64,000 nt of DNA. It comes from Mesobacillus jeotgali (GTDB lineage: Bacteria > Bacillota > Bacilli > Bacillales > Cytobacillaceae). The stretch covers positions 746,001 through 810,000 of the forward strand of contig NZ_CP134494.1 of the NCBI RefSeq assembly GCF_031759225.1, read 5' to 3'. A program made the translations under genes and the position numbers. The notes beneath the pieces were generated by a model. That model was not told the origin of the DNA. It saw only the letters and a program-made list of their open reading frames with translations, and did no database searches. Shown one piece after another: positions 50,835 through 60,112 of this stretch (positions are counted from its first letter, which is position 1; each line of letters starts with the position of its first letter).

Positions 50835-52106
50835 ATGAAGAACCGGATCTTTTTAGTAGTGATGTGCTTTCAGCTAGCAGCTTTGTCCTTCTTCCCTTTT
50901 TTTGAAAAAGCAGACGCAGCCGGCAATGATGCAGACGGATTCATCATCCAGGCAGATAGGGTTGTTGGCGAAAATATGAAAGCAATGCTTGTGACTGGTG
51001 AGACATCCGGATCCAGTTCCAGGCCAATGCTGCGGATCACCTACGATTCAGCAAAGATTTACGGCATGAAGCTGACAAAACAGTTCCAGACTTCGGGCGG
51101 GACAGTTAGTCTCACAATGAAAGCTAGCGGCCCTGTCCATATAAAAGGAATGCAGGTCGACGCAAGTGCAATTTCATTTAAAGGAGCATGCGTCCACGCC
51201 GCAAAAATCATTCCGAATGCCGCTCTTGAAGGCATGACAATGGTCGCCCATTCAATGAATGCCGCTAACAGCAGCCTCGATCAGTTAAAGTTGCAGACAG
51301 TGAATGGCAATGGGGGAGTAAAGAAGCCAGGCACCCTGGAAATTTTACAGGAACTAGGGTCAATGCCCCTTAGCCAGATGAAGGCGGAAATCGATAAAAT
51401 CACCAGCGGCCAGCTACCATTGACATGTGAAGGTGCAGAGGAAGAAGAGCTAGGTGATCAAGTGGAAGATACAATAGGTACGATCGTGGATCCAGCCGAC
51501 GACCTGTTGGAGGAAGTGACAGATCCGCTTGAAGACACAATTGGCAAAGTGACCGACCCACTTGATAAAACTATCGGAAAGGTAACTGATCCCCTCAAGG
51601 ATACAATCGGAAAGGTGACAGATCCGCTCAAAGAGGTAACAGATCCACTTAAAGACACAGTTGTCAAAGTCACCGGACCGTTCAAGGATACAGTCGATAA
51701 GGTGGTTGCGCCTGTTGAAAAAACAGTCGGGAAAGCGACAGAACCAGTGAAGGAGGTCGTCAAGGAAACGGCGGATACTGCGAAAAAAGTGACCGACCCA
51801 GTGGAGGCAGTTGTGGATGAAACAGCCAAAACAGCGTGCGAAAAACTGGAGGCGGTAAATGGCGAGATCACAAAGGAATTGGCGCTTGAACTGATCGATA
51901 AGGCACTGGCCGAAAATAAAATGCTAGATGAATTATGCCCGACAGACACCACATTGACAGCTCAGCTTGAAAAATGGACAGAAGGGCTTTTGGATTCTCT
52001 CGGACTTCTGTCGCTACTTGGATTGAATCCAAGCGAGGAAGAACAGCTGAAGAAAATGAGGGAGGCTATTTTAAAAGAGCCTGATGGATCGATAATAGAT
52101 TTTTAA
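50835..52106 (+). CDS. Secreted protein with DUF6230-like domain and 11-residue repeats
   Basis: 423 residues: signal peptide (1-~28, KADAAG), a ~170-residue domain related to the first gene of the cassette (GFIIQADRVVGENMKAM; KASGPVHIKGMQVDA) with two cysteines, then residues ~205-335 made of about ten tandem 11-residue units of the form KDTIGKVTDPL, and an acidic C-terminal helix-rich part. The period of 11 residues is typical of amphipathic helices that bind lipid or form long rods. No sorting signal or anchor helix follows. It begins 12 bp after the DUF6114-like gene. Function unknown. Confidence 0.7.
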   Translation: MKNRIFLVVMCFQLAALSFFPFFEKADAAGNDADGFIIQADRVVGENMKAMLVTGETSGSSSRPMLRITYDSAKIYGMKLTKQFQTSGGTVSLTMKASGPVHIKGMQVDASAISFKGACVHAAKIIPNAALEGMTMVAHSMNAANSSLDQLKLQTVNGNGGVKKPGTLEILQELGSMPLSQMKAEIDKITSGQLPLTCEGAEEEELGDQVEDTIGTIVDPADDLLEEVTDPLEDTIGKVTDPLDKTIGKVTDPLKDTIGKVTDPLKEVTDPLKDTVVKVTGPFKDTVDKVVAPVEKTVGKATEPVKEVVKETADTAKKVTDPVEAVVDETAKTACEKLEAVNGEITKELALELIDKALAENKMLDELCPTDTTLTAQLEKWTEGLLDSLGLLSLLGLNPSEEEQLKKMREAILKEPDGSIIDF

Positions 52107-52116
52107 CTTAAACAAC

Positions 52117-52144
52117 AAAGGCAGAGGAAGGAACCTCTGCCTTT
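52117..52144. terminator. Two-way terminator between the cassette and acyP
   Basis: AAAGGCAGAGG (52117-52127) and CCTCTGCCTTT (52134-52144). Confidence 0.85.
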
Positions 52145-52417
52145 CTAATATTTTATCGCAAATGACTTATAGGTTTCAGTTTTCTCTGTTTCGTTCACTT
52201 CGATATGGTTAACAGTAGAGAAAGGATTGCCCCTTCGCACTTCATCGGTGAACTTCTCAAGGTCAGGCCTGGAACCCGAAGCAAGGATTTCCACGCCGCC
52301 CTCCGGTAGATTCTTCACCCAGCCCGTAATGCCAAATTGGATTGCCTTCATTTGAGTATAATACCGATACCCCACACCCTGAACCTCACCCGTCACAATA
52401 ATTTGTAATTGGATCAA
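52145..52417 (-). CDS. acyP: Acylphosphatase
   Basis: 90 residues, full-length family member. The active-site arginine is in GEVQGVGYRYYT and the asparagine in GWVKNLPEGGVE. It hydrolyses acyl-phosphates such as acetyl phosphate. Start TTG 52417 (minus) with TGGGGGCGA upstream. Single gene. Confidence 0.93.
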   Translation of the reverse strand: MIQLQIIVTGEVQGVGYRYYTQMKAIQFGITGWVKNLPEGGVEILASGSRPDLEKFTDEVRRGNPFSTVNHIEVNETEKTETYKSFAIKY

Positions 52418-52643
52418 GACGTCGCCCCCAGATAAACGAATAGGTTAACAATATATCTAATGTTATATGTAATGATTGCTTAGTAACTTCATTATATCAC
52501 ACAGAATTAGGGCGCATAAGGAAAACGGAAGTTTATATTTTGTTTAATATGCTCGTAGTGTAGTACCGAAACCCAACGAGCAGGCAATGGATTGTACAAG
52601 TGGAGAGAATAGTTGAAATGCATGCATGACAATCCAGAACTAA

Positions 52644-53038
52644 GACAGGTTTGGGTGGAAATACAGAAAGCTGTCAAGAAAACGAAGGAATTAAGACAGG
52701 TTTGGGTGGAAATGCAGTAAAGCTGTCAAGAAAACGAAGGAATTAAGACAGGTTTGGGTGAAAATGTAGAAAAGCTGTCAAGAAAACGAAGGAATCGTGA
52801 CAGGTTTGGGTGGAAATACAGAAAGCTGTCAAGAAAACGAAGGAATTAAGACAGGTTTGGGTGAAAATGCAGAAAAGCTGTCAAGAAAACGAAGGAATTA
52901 AGACAGGTTTAAGAGGAAAAGTTCAAAAGCTGTCAGAAATAGAGGCAAGTTCTGACAGGTTTGAGGTGAAGAGAGTAAAAGCTGTCAGAAGAAGAGCCAA
53001 GTTCAGACAGGTTTGAGGGAGAAGGAGCAAAAGCTGTC
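52644..53038. repeat. Repeat array D: alternately inverted GACAG / CTGTC, 52-bp unit
   Basis: GACAGGTTT starts at 52644, 52695, 52747, 52799, 52850, 52902, 52954 and 53006. Its inverted partner CTGTC, mostly as AAAGCTGTC, starts at 52671, 52723, 52775, 52826, 52878, 52930, 52982 and 53034. The unit is 51-52 bp, with half-steps of 27-28 and 24 bp. Eight units; the last three have diverged filler but keep the sites. No gene is supported here; a 68-codon frame across it only reads the repeat. Confidence 0.9.
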
Positions 53039-53080
53039 AGAAGTAGTTCAGCTTCTGCCCTATATTCTCAAACCACGGCA

Positions 53081-53114
53081 AAAAAAAGCAGCCGAACAAA
53101 ATGTCCGGCTGCTG
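53081..53114 (-). terminator. Terminator of the aminopeptidase gene
   Basis: GCAGCCG (53088-53094) and CGGCTGC (53106-53112), with a run of A before it that is a T-run on the minus strand. Confidence 0.8.
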
Positions 53115-53130
53115 CCTTAAATACCCAATC

Positions 53131-54363
53131 TTACAAAGCCCAATCGCCATTGCGGAACACTGGCTCAGCTGTTCCATCTGCTGTGATGCCGTCGATGTCC
53201 ATTTTATCGGAACCGATCATGAAGTCGACGTGCGTGATGCTTTCGTTCAGGCCGTTTTCAGCCAATTCTTCTGAAGACATCGTCTTGCCGCCCTCAACGC
53301 AGAATGCGTAAGCACTGCCGATAGCGAAGTGGTTTGACGCGTTTTCATCAAACAGTGTGTTGAAGAAAAGTACATTTGATTGAGAGATTGGCGAGTTGAA
53401 TGGTACCAGGGCAACTTCACCAAGATAGTGTGAACCTTCATCAGTCGCCACGAGCTGTTTCAGGATTTCTTCACCTTCTTCAGCTTCAACGCCGACGATT
53501 TTTCCATTTTCGAAAGTAAGCTTGAAATTGTCGATGATGTTTCCGCCGTAGCTAAGTGGCTTTGTGCTTGAGACATAACCGTTCACGCCCGTTTTCAATG
53601 GTACTGAGAATACTTCCTCAGTCGGCATATTGGCCATGAATTCATTGCCTTGCTCGTTCACGCTGCCAGCGCCAACCCAGATATGCTTCTCAGGAAGCTC
53701 GACTGTTAGGTCAGTGCCAGGTGCTTTGTAGTGAAGCTTTTTGTAACGCTTGCCATTCAGGTAGTCAACCTTTTCATGAAGGGAAGAATCATGCTCTTTC
53801 CATGCAGCTACTGGATCTGGAGTATCCACGCGGACTGCCTTGAAAATCGCGTCCCAAAGCTTCTGCACAGCTGTTTCAGCAGTGTCATCAGGGAACACCA
53901 TTTTTGCCCACCCTTCAGAAGGAGCGGCAATGACTGTCCAGCTTACTTTATCGGATTGTATGTATTTGCGATACTTTGAAAGTGCTGTTCCAGCAGCTTT
54001 CTGGAAATTCGCGATGCGTTCAGACTTCACACCCTTCAACAGGTCAGGACTTGAAGAAACGATGGACATGAATGCTGCACCGTTTTCAGCAAGCTCTTCC
54101 ACTTCGCGCGCACGCCATTCAGGGTACTCAGTGAAGGCCTCATCTGGTGCAAGGTCATATTTTGTCCTGTTCACAACATCATCATTCCAGTTGACGACAA
54201 CGTTTTTAGCTCCGGCTTCGTACGCCTTTTTCACAACAAGACGGACAAACTCAGCTGAATCGATCGTTGTATTGATAACAAGCGTCTGGTCCTTCTGGAT
54301 GTTCACGCCAACCTTGACAGCAAGGTCTGCATATTTTTCTAAATTCGTTTGAAAATCACTCAT
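53131..54363 (-). CDS. M29-family aminopeptidase (AmpS/PepS type)
   Basis: 410 residues, metal-dependent aminopeptidase of the thermophilic M29 family. Conserved elements: the N-terminal LAVKVGVNIQKDQTLVI domain, APSEGWAKMVFPD, and the C-terminal metal-site region with SNHFAIGSAYAFCVEGG and ITHVDFMIGSDKMDIDG. Cytosolic. ATG is at 54363 with AAGGGGCG upstream. Single gene. Confidence 0.93.
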   Translation of the reverse strand: MSDFQTNLEKYADLAVKVGVNIQKDQTLVINTTIDSAEFVRLVVKKAYEAGAKNVVVNWNDDVVNRTKYDLAPDEAFTEYPEWRAREVEELAENGAAFMSIVSSSPDLLKGVKSERIANFQKAAGTALSKYRKYIQSDKVSWTVIAAPSEGWAKMVFPDDTAETAVQKLWDAIFKAVRVDTPDPVAAWKEHDSSLHEKVDYLNGKRYKKLHYKAPGTDLTVELPEKHIWVGAGSVNEQGNEFMANMPTEEVFSVPLKTGVNGYVSSTKPLSYGGNIIDNFKLTFENGKIVGVEAEEGEEILKQLVATDEGSHYLGEVALVPFNSPISQSNVLFFNTLFDENASNHFAIGSAYAFCVEGGKTMSSEELAENGLNESITHVDFMIGSDKMDIDGITADGTAEPVFRNGDWAL

Positions 54364-54563
54364 CTATTTCGCCCCTTTTCTGAATCTTCTTTTATATTGT
54401 AACGATTTTATAGGAAAAAAGAAACTTAAGACATTCGACTTAACTAGACATACAGGGCAATCCTTATCTGTCTAAAATTGCTAGTCTATCAAACTAGCCT
54501 CATGGCCCAAGGGTAGGGTAAAATAGAGCGGTATAAAAAGGGGTATAGGAGGATTTTTTTAAA

Positions 54564-54959
54564 ATGAAATTTGACGTAGTTTTATTGCGCTTATCAGCGA
54601 TTTACGCTTTCATTGGAGCATTCCTCGGTTCTCATATGGCAGGTGCAGGGGACTATGCGATCCGCCCGGTCCATGCGCATATTCTCGTAGTCGGCTGGCT
54701 TAGCCTGTTTGCCTTCTCAAGCTACTACCGTTCATACGAGGTGCCTAAATCTTCAAAACTAGCATTATTCCATATCTGGACTGCCATCATCGGCAGCTTC
54801 GGTTTGACTTTAGGCATGTGGCTTTATAATGTGAAGCCATTCCCGCTGCCAGAAACCTTCACAATGGTGTTCTATATCGTCGGCGGCTCCACTTTGCTTC
54901 TCAGCTTCCTGCTATTTGTGTTCATGACCTTCAAATATAGCGATGCAAAGGTAAAATAA
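54564..54959 (+). CDS. Small four-helix membrane protein with histidine motif (heme-oxidase-like)
   Basis: 131 residues, four membrane helices. PVHAHILVVGW contains an HxH in the second helix and resembles the heme-ligand region of cytochrome oxidase subunit I (cbb3/NorB type), so it may bind heme or copper; another His is in ALFHIW. It is far too short for an oxidase subunit I. ATG 54564 has TAGGAGG. A role in respiratory assembly is only a guess. Confidence 0.6.
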   Translation: MKFDVVLLRLSAIYAFIGAFLGSHMAGAGDYAIRPVHAHILVVGWLSLFAFSSYYRSYEVPKSSKLALFHIWTAIIGSFGLTLGMWLYNVKPFPLPETFTMVFYIVGGSTLLLSFLLFVFMTFKYSDAKVK

Positions 54960-54966
54960 TAGAGAA

Positions 54967-55003
54967 AAATCCATGCGGAATCGCTTTTCTGCATGGATTT
55001 TTT
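54967..55003 (+). terminator. Terminator of the four-helix protein gene
   Basis: AAATCCATGC (54967-54976) and GCATGGATTT (54991-55000), then TTTTG. Confidence 0.8.
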
Positions 55004-55057
55004 GTGAGTTTGAGCTTTTCAATAGTGTTTATCATCATATCATCGTACTTTCTAATC

Positions 55058-55173
55058 AATATATTGGCGAAAAAACAAATATATCGATCACTTTTTGCAA
55101 TATATCAGCGGATTTTTAATTATATCGACCACATTTTTCTAATTTATCGACCACATTCTGAAATATATCGACC
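55058..55173. repeat. Repeat array C: TATATCGACC every ~21 bp
   Basis: Cores related to TATATCGA start at 55060 (TATATTGG), 55080, 55101 (TATATCAG), 55121, 55143 (TTTATCGA) and 55164, steps of 20, 21, 20, 22 and 21. One orientation. Sits between two convergent genes. A 74-codon frame crossing it is not supported. Confidence 0.75.
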
Positions 55174-55190
55174 AACTTCAAATTCCCCGT

Positions 55191-56459
55191 TTAAACCCCG
55201 GCAGCCTTCTTACTCTCATACATCTTAAACATCACCCAGAACAGCACCGCACTCAAAACGGCGAGAATGCTAAGGATGGTGAATGTCCAGCCATACCCAA
55301 TCCAAACAGTCAGCGGAATACTGATTGGGGCAATTGTCCGGCCGATCGTATATCTTAATGAAGCGGCGGCAAAATACTGGCCGCGCATTTTCTCGGGTGC
55401 CAGGTTTGAGATGAAGGTTTGCTGCAGCCCGGCAGTCATCAGTTCAGCCAATGTGAATACAGCCATCGCTGCAATTAGTCCCCAAATCCAATTTGTCGCA
55501 CCGAACATCAAAATTGCCACCGCATAAATGAGCGAGGACAATACAAATACGTTTCGTTCACGGAAACGTGTCACCCATCTGGTTACAACGACAGTAAAGA
55601 GGGCAACCAGCAATCCATTCTCAGAAAGTATCAGTCCGAAAGCCTGCTCGCCATTGACGGTGAATACCTTGCTGCCGAGTTCGAACACGGTTTGATTATG
55701 CACCGTATCCTTTGTGTAAACAGGGAATAACAAATCAAGCTGCATGAATGTTTGAGCCGCTAAAATCCCTGCAATGATGAACATGAGAAAAATTTTATCC
55801 TGGACAATGACCTTGTAATCAGCAATCTGGTCTTTAAGGAAGTCATACCATTTGCCATTCTCTGCACGTGCCTGCCTGGCTGAAGCAGGCACCGTTTCGC
55901 GCGTCCATTTTGCGAGGACGAGTGCAAGAAGGATGGAAATAATCGCAACAGCAATCATCAGTTCAAACCGATATTTGACATAAAAAATCGCTCCGAGAAT
56001 TGGACCGACTACAACGGCGATATTGATTTGTGTATAAAAAATCGCAAAAACACTGCTCCGGTCTTTTTCGGGAACAACGTCGGCGACCATCGCCTGGCTG
56101 GCAGGCCAATAGATCGAGCCGAACATCCCAACCAGGGTAAAGCAGATGAAACCGAGCATCGGTGAGGTGAACCATGGTGAAACGGCATATGCGAAAACAA
56201 GGAAGGCGATTCCCTGGCCAAAAGCTGAAATGACCATCATTCGCTTGCGGCCGAACCTGTCGGCCGTATAGCCTCCAAGCAGATTGGCAAACACCGAGAA
56301 GACCTGTGAAAAAATCAGCAGGAATCCAGCTTTGTCCTTACCAAAGCTTTCGGCAAAATAAATCGTCAAAAACGGGAAGAACATCCAAAATGTTATATTC
56401 ATTAAAGCTTCGCCAAACAAGCGAATCTTCAAGTTTCGATCCCAATCCCTAATCCTCAT
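55191..56459 (-). CDS. MFS transporter, multidrug-efflux type
   Basis: 422 residues, 12 helices. The MFS loop motif is in GGYTADRFGRKRMMV after helix 2. ATG 56459 has AAGGAGT; the frame is open 11 codons further up without a site. Substrate unknown; the family includes many drug exporters. Single gene. Confidence 0.88.
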   Translation of the reverse strand: MRIRDWDRNLKIRLFGEALMNITFWMFFPFLTIYFAESFGKDKAGFLLIFSQVFSVFANLLGGYTADRFGRKRMMVISAFGQGIAFLVFAYAVSPWFTSPMLGFICFTLVGMFGSIYWPASQAMVADVVPEKDRSSVFAIFYTQINIAVVVGPILGAIFYVKYRFELMIAVAIISILLALVLAKWTRETVPASARQARAENGKWYDFLKDQIADYKVIVQDKIFLMFIIAGILAAQTFMQLDLLFPVYTKDTVHNQTVFELGSKVFTVNGEQAFGLILSENGLLVALFTVVVTRWVTRFRERNVFVLSSLIYAVAILMFGATNWIWGLIAAMAVFTLAELMTAGLQQTFISNLAPEKMRGQYFAAASLRYTIGRTIAPISIPLTVWIGYGWTFTILSILAVLSAVLFWVMFKMYESKKAAGV

Positions 56460-56554
56460 GATGTTACTCCTTTTATATCGAATGACAACCAACGAATATC
56501 ATACTACTCCGTAGGAATTTTTTACAAGTTAAATTGTCAAATGTATTGCAATTG

Positions 56555-56580
56555 AAAAAAGCGGCACAAGGGCCGCTTTA
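56555..56580 (-). terminator. Terminator of topB
   Basis: AAGCGGC (56559-56565) and GCCGCTT (56572-56578); on the minus strand it is followed by TTTTTTC. Confidence 0.75.
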
Positions 56581-56589
56581 GTTTTTTCT

Positions 56590-58686
56590 TTAATCCTTAT
56601 CCTCCATTGCTGCCTTCAGCAAGTCTCCGAGGCTGGTGCCGAAGTTCTCCTGGGACGGAGCGTATTTTTCCTTCAGCTTTCGCTCCTCACGCTTGGTTAC
56701 GCCTTTTTTCTTTTTATCCTCTGCCTTTTCAACAACATTGCAGCGTCGGCACTGGAAGTAGGCGCCAGCTTTGCCGTTGTGGATCTCCATTCGCTTATGG
56801 CACTGAGGACAGCGTCTTTGTGAAAGCTTTGGATCCTTATGCTTGCGGAAGTTGCACTCAGGGCTTGAACAGACGAGAATGCGTCCTTCCTTTGTCTTGC
56901 GCTCCTTCATGAACTCACCGCATTCAGGGCATTTTGAGCCTGTCAGGTTATGGGCACGGTAAGTCTTGTCGCTCGTTTTGATTTCGGATACAAGGCGGGC
57001 TGTCTGTTCGCGAATTCGCTTCTTGAACGCCTTCGGATCCCCTTTGCCGCGGGCGATTTCTTCCAACTCTTTTTCCCATTTAGCCGTCAGCTCAGGGGAG
57101 GTCAGTTCATCGTTCACAAGGTCAATGAGCTGCTTGCCTTTTCTAGTCGGGTACAGGCGGCCGTTCTGCCTTTCAACGACCTCTGACGAAATGATCCGCT
57201 CTATGATTTCCGCACGCGTTGCCGGAGTGCCGAGCCCGAATTTCTCCATTTTTGCAAGGATATCCGATTCAGACAAACGAAGCGGCGGTTCGGTCATTTT
57301 CTTATTCAGGTTAACCTGGCCGACTGAATAACTTTTGCCTTTTTCAAGATGGCCCAAAGACTGGGTAGCTGCATCATCCTCGTCTTTTCCGAGCACCTTT
57401 TTGAAACCGGGCTCAAGAACATTCGTTTCCCGGGCTGACAGTGATTCTCCTTCGACATCGAAGTTGGCATGAATCACTTCATATTGATAAGCAGGGTAAA
57501 ATAAAGCCAGGAATCGGCGGACGATCAAGTCATACAGCTTCCGTTCATCCGGTGACAAATCGGCAAGGTGAAGCCGCTCCTCTGTCGGGATGATCGCATG
57601 GTGGTCGGTTACTTTTTCATTATTAAACACCCGGCGCGCCTGGACTTTTCCTTTTAGCGCAAGGGCAGGCTTTGCTTCGTCACGGTAGCCTGACATGATT
57701 CCCTGAAGGCGGTCCGCCATTGTCGCTTCCATATCGGTCGTCAAATATCGTGAATCCGTTCGTGGATAGGTAACGAGCTTATGCTGTTCATACAATCCCT
57801 GCAGGACATTGGATGTTTTCTTGGCCGAGAAGCCGAAACGTTTATTGGCGTCACGCTGCAGTTCTGTCAGATCATAAGGCAGCGGCTGTGGTTCTGATTT
57901 TTGCTTGCGGTCCAGCGATTTCAGCACAGCTTTTTTGTTGGAAAGCTTTTTTTGAACTTGCTCTGCTTTTTCCTTTGAAAAAATACGCTTTTCGCCTTTA
58001 TGCTCCCATTCTGCATTCAATGAGCCAACTTTCGCCTGGATGGTCCAGTATTCCTTCGGCACAAACTTATTGATCTCGTCCTCGCGTTCGAGGACCATCG
58101 CAAGTGTAGGGGTCTGAACACGGCCTGCAGATAAAGGATCCTTGAATTTCGTTGTCAAAGCTCTCGAAACATTCAATCCAATCAGCCAGTCAGCTTCGGC
58201 GCGGCAGACAGCTGATTCATACAGGTCTTCAAACTGCTTGCCAGGCTTAAGGTTCTTAAAACCGTCCTTGATGGCGCGGTCCGTCTGGGAGGAAATCCAC
58301 AGTCGCTTGATTGGCTTTTTCCAGTTGATGCGCTGGAGAATCCATCTGGCGACGAGCTCACCTTCACGCCCAGCGTCAGTCGCGATAATAAATTCGCCGA
58401 TATCCTTTCGTTCAGCCAGATGCTCAATGGCCTTGAACTGATGGCTCGTCTGCTTGATCACTTTCAGACCCATTTTATCAGGGATGATCGGCAGCTCCTC
58501 TAGCTTCCACACTTTATATTTTGGGTCGTAATTTTCGGGCATCTTAAGTTCAATCAAATGGCCGAGCGCCCATGTGACGATATATTGGTTACCTTCAAAA
58601 TAACTTTTATGACTTTTATTGCAGCCAAGTACACGAGCGAGTTCACGTGCCACACTTGGTTTTTCTGCAAGTACTAATGATTTCAT
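56590..58686 (-). CDS. topB: DNA topoisomerase III
   Basis: 698 residues, type IA enzyme that decatenates DNA. Toprim domain with LAEKPSVARELARVL and ATDAGREGELVARW; catalytic tyrosine in LVTYPRTDSRYL; C-terminal zinc-ribbon-like cysteine pairs (CPECGEFM, CSSPEC, CPQC, CRRC) and a basic tail. ATG 58686 has AAAGGAGC; an upstream ATG at 58701 lies on the other side of that site. Single gene. Confidence 0.95.
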   Translation of the reverse strand: MKSLVLAEKPSVARELARVLGCNKSHKSYFEGNQYIVTWALGHLIELKMPENYDPKYKVWKLEELPIIPDKMGLKVIKQTSHQFKAIEHLAERKDIGEFIIATDAGREGELVARWILQRINWKKPIKRLWISSQTDRAIKDGFKNLKPGKQFEDLYESAVCRAEADWLIGLNVSRALTTKFKDPLSAGRVQTPTLAMVLEREDEINKFVPKEYWTIQAKVGSLNAEWEHKGEKRIFSKEKAEQVQKKLSNKKAVLKSLDRKQKSEPQPLPYDLTELQRDANKRFGFSAKKTSNVLQGLYEQHKLVTYPRTDSRYLTTDMEATMADRLQGIMSGYRDEAKPALALKGKVQARRVFNNEKVTDHHAIIPTEERLHLADLSPDERKLYDLIVRRFLALFYPAYQYEVIHANFDVEGESLSARETNVLEPGFKKVLGKDEDDAATQSLGHLEKGKSYSVGQVNLNKKMTEPPLRLSESDILAKMEKFGLGTPATRAEIIERIISSEVVERQNGRLYPTRKGKQLIDLVNDELTSPELTAKWEKELEEIARGKGDPKAFKKRIREQTARLVSEIKTSDKTYRAHNLTGSKCPECGEFMKERKTKEGRILVCSSPECNFRKHKDPKLSQRRCPQCHKRMEIHNGKAGAYFQCRRCNVVEKAEDKKKKGVTKREERKLKEKYAPSQENFGTSLGDLLKAAMEDKD

Positions 58687-58771
58687 GATTGCTCCTTTCA
58701 AAACACAACAATTTTACGTATGCTTTACTTAGTATAAAGGAAAAAAACGTTTTTTTGTAATGGGGGAGAGC

Positions 58772-59677
58772 ATGAGCGATTATATTAAAGAAATCCGTGA
58801 GCTGATTGGCAGCAGACCTTTCATTCTGGTTGGCTCGGCTGTGCTTGTTTTTAATAGGGAGTATGAAGTGCTGCTGCAGCTAAGGACCGATACTGGCAGG
58901 TGGGGAATTCCCGGAGGGGCGATGGAGCCTGGCGAAAGCTTCGAGGAGACGGCTCGCAGAGAATTGTTCGAGGAAACTGGACTTACTCTGAACACGCTGG
59001 AATTTTTAGAGGTGGTTGCTGGAAAAGAGTACTATTTCCAATATCCAAATGGTGATGAGATTTATAACGCGATTGCTTTGTATGCCTGTGCGGATTGGGA
59101 AGGGACTTTGAAGATGAATGATGGGGAGAGCAAGGAGCTGCGATTTTTCCCGTTAGACGGTCTGCCACCGTTAACTGAAAGGCAAGAGCTGATATTAAGC
59201 AGGCTAAATGACAGCGGGTTCCTGCCTGAATTCAGGCAAGTCAATCTTAAAGACATTTTGGAATGTGCAGAAGTTCTGGAGCTCCAGAGAAAATCCTACA
59301 TAATAGAAGCAGAACTGATCGGCACAGATGAAATCCCACCGTTAAAAGAAACATTCAATCAGCTGCAGGATTGCGGCGAAACGTTTATTGGCTGTTATAT
59401 CGAAGGCAGGCTTGCCGGGGCAATCTCTTTTAAAATAGAAGGGAAAGTAATCGATATCCACCGCATGATGGTTCACCCTGATTTCTTCCGCAGAGGGATA
59501 GCCGGGAAGTTGCTTTCCCAACTAGAACAGTTTGATTGTTCTCAAATTATTGTATCAACCGGGGCAGAGAACATACCTGCAGTGAAGCTGTATGAGAAGC
59601 TTGGTTTCAAGCGCCAGCATGATTCAGTAGTCGGTAACGGATTGGTGATCGCCCATTTTAAAAAAGAGAAAATATAA
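58772..59677 (+). CDS. Nudix hydrolase fused to GNAT acetyltransferase
   Basis: 301 residues. N-terminal Nudix domain (~20-145) with a complete box: GGAMEPGESFEETARREL then FEETG. C-terminal GNAT domain (~165-300) with IHRMMVHPDFFRRGIAGKLL (acetyl-CoA loop) and AVKLYEKLGFK. Both halves look intact, so one protein may hydrolyse a nucleotide-type compound and acetylate an amine, perhaps on related substrates. ATG 58772 has GGGGGAGA. Single gene between topB and ybjQ-like. Confidence 0.85.
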   Translation: MSDYIKEIRELIGSRPFILVGSAVLVFNREYEVLLQLRTDTGRWGIPGGAMEPGESFEETARRELFEETGLTLNTLEFLEVVAGKEYYFQYPNGDEIYNAIALYACADWEGTLKMNDGESKELRFFPLDGLPPLTERQELILSRLNDSGFLPEFRQVNLKDILECAEVLELQRKSYIIEAELIGTDEIPPLKETFNQLQDCGETFIGCYIEGRLAGAISFKIEGKVIDIHRMMVHPDFFRRGIAGKLLSQLEQFDCSQIIVSTGAENIPAVKLYEKLGFKRQHDSVVGNGLVIAHFKKEKI

Positions 59678-59706
59678 GGACCCGGCTGTTTGCCTGGTCC
59701 TTTTAG
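59676..59706. terminator. Two-way terminator after the Nudix-GNAT gene
   Basis: AAGGACCCGGC and GCCTGGTCCTT around TGTTT (59676-59702), T-run after. Confidence 0.85.
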
Positions 59707-59708
59707 CA

Positions 59709-60026
59709 TTATTCCTTAATTTTGACGGCGGTACCTGTCGCGATGCACATCATCATACCTTCCCGCAATGTTTCAAAATCGAGGTCGACGCCGATGATGG
59801 CATTCGCGCCCATGCGGCGTGCCTTATCCTCCATTTCGCGAATCGCAATTTCACGGCCTTCGGCAAGTTTGTTTTCATATGCAGAACTTCTGCCGCCAAT
59901 CACATCAGTGACACTTGCGAGAAAGTCGCGCACCACATTGGCGCCCATGATTGCTTCACCGGAAACAATCCCCATATAGCTCACGACTTCTCTTCCTTGC
60001 AATGTTGAAGTAGTTGTTACGATCAT
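59709..60026 (-). CDS. YbjQ/DUF74 family protein
   Basis: 105 residues matching YbjQ: ILQGR-type opening (STLQGREVVSYMGIVSGEAIMGANVVRD), RRMGANAIIGVDLDFE and TGTAVKI. Forms a pentamer in known structures; described as heavy-metal binding, but function is unproven. I start at ATG 60026, nine bases after GAGGAGG; the ATG two codons earlier is too close. Confidence 0.9.
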   Translation of the reverse strand: MIVTTTSTLQGREVVSYMGIVSGEAIMGANVVRDFLASVTDVIGGRSSAYENKLAEGREIAIREMEDKARRMGANAIIGVDLDFETLREGMMMCIATGTAVKIKE

Positions 60027-60112
60027 ATTCATATTCCTCCTCAGAAAATTTATGGCTAGTAAAAAAACTGTGTATAACAACATATACGATTTCCTTTGGA
60101 AAAAGTTTCAAT

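Noticed and set aside
52810..53016. 68-codon plus-strand frame in array D
   Set aside because: It only translates the repeat unit and lacks a start signal; the array has mixed 51/52-bp steps that break frame elsewhere.
55004..55228. 74-codon frame over array C
   Set aside because: Repeat-derived sequence without ribosome site, overlapping the end of the MFS gene.
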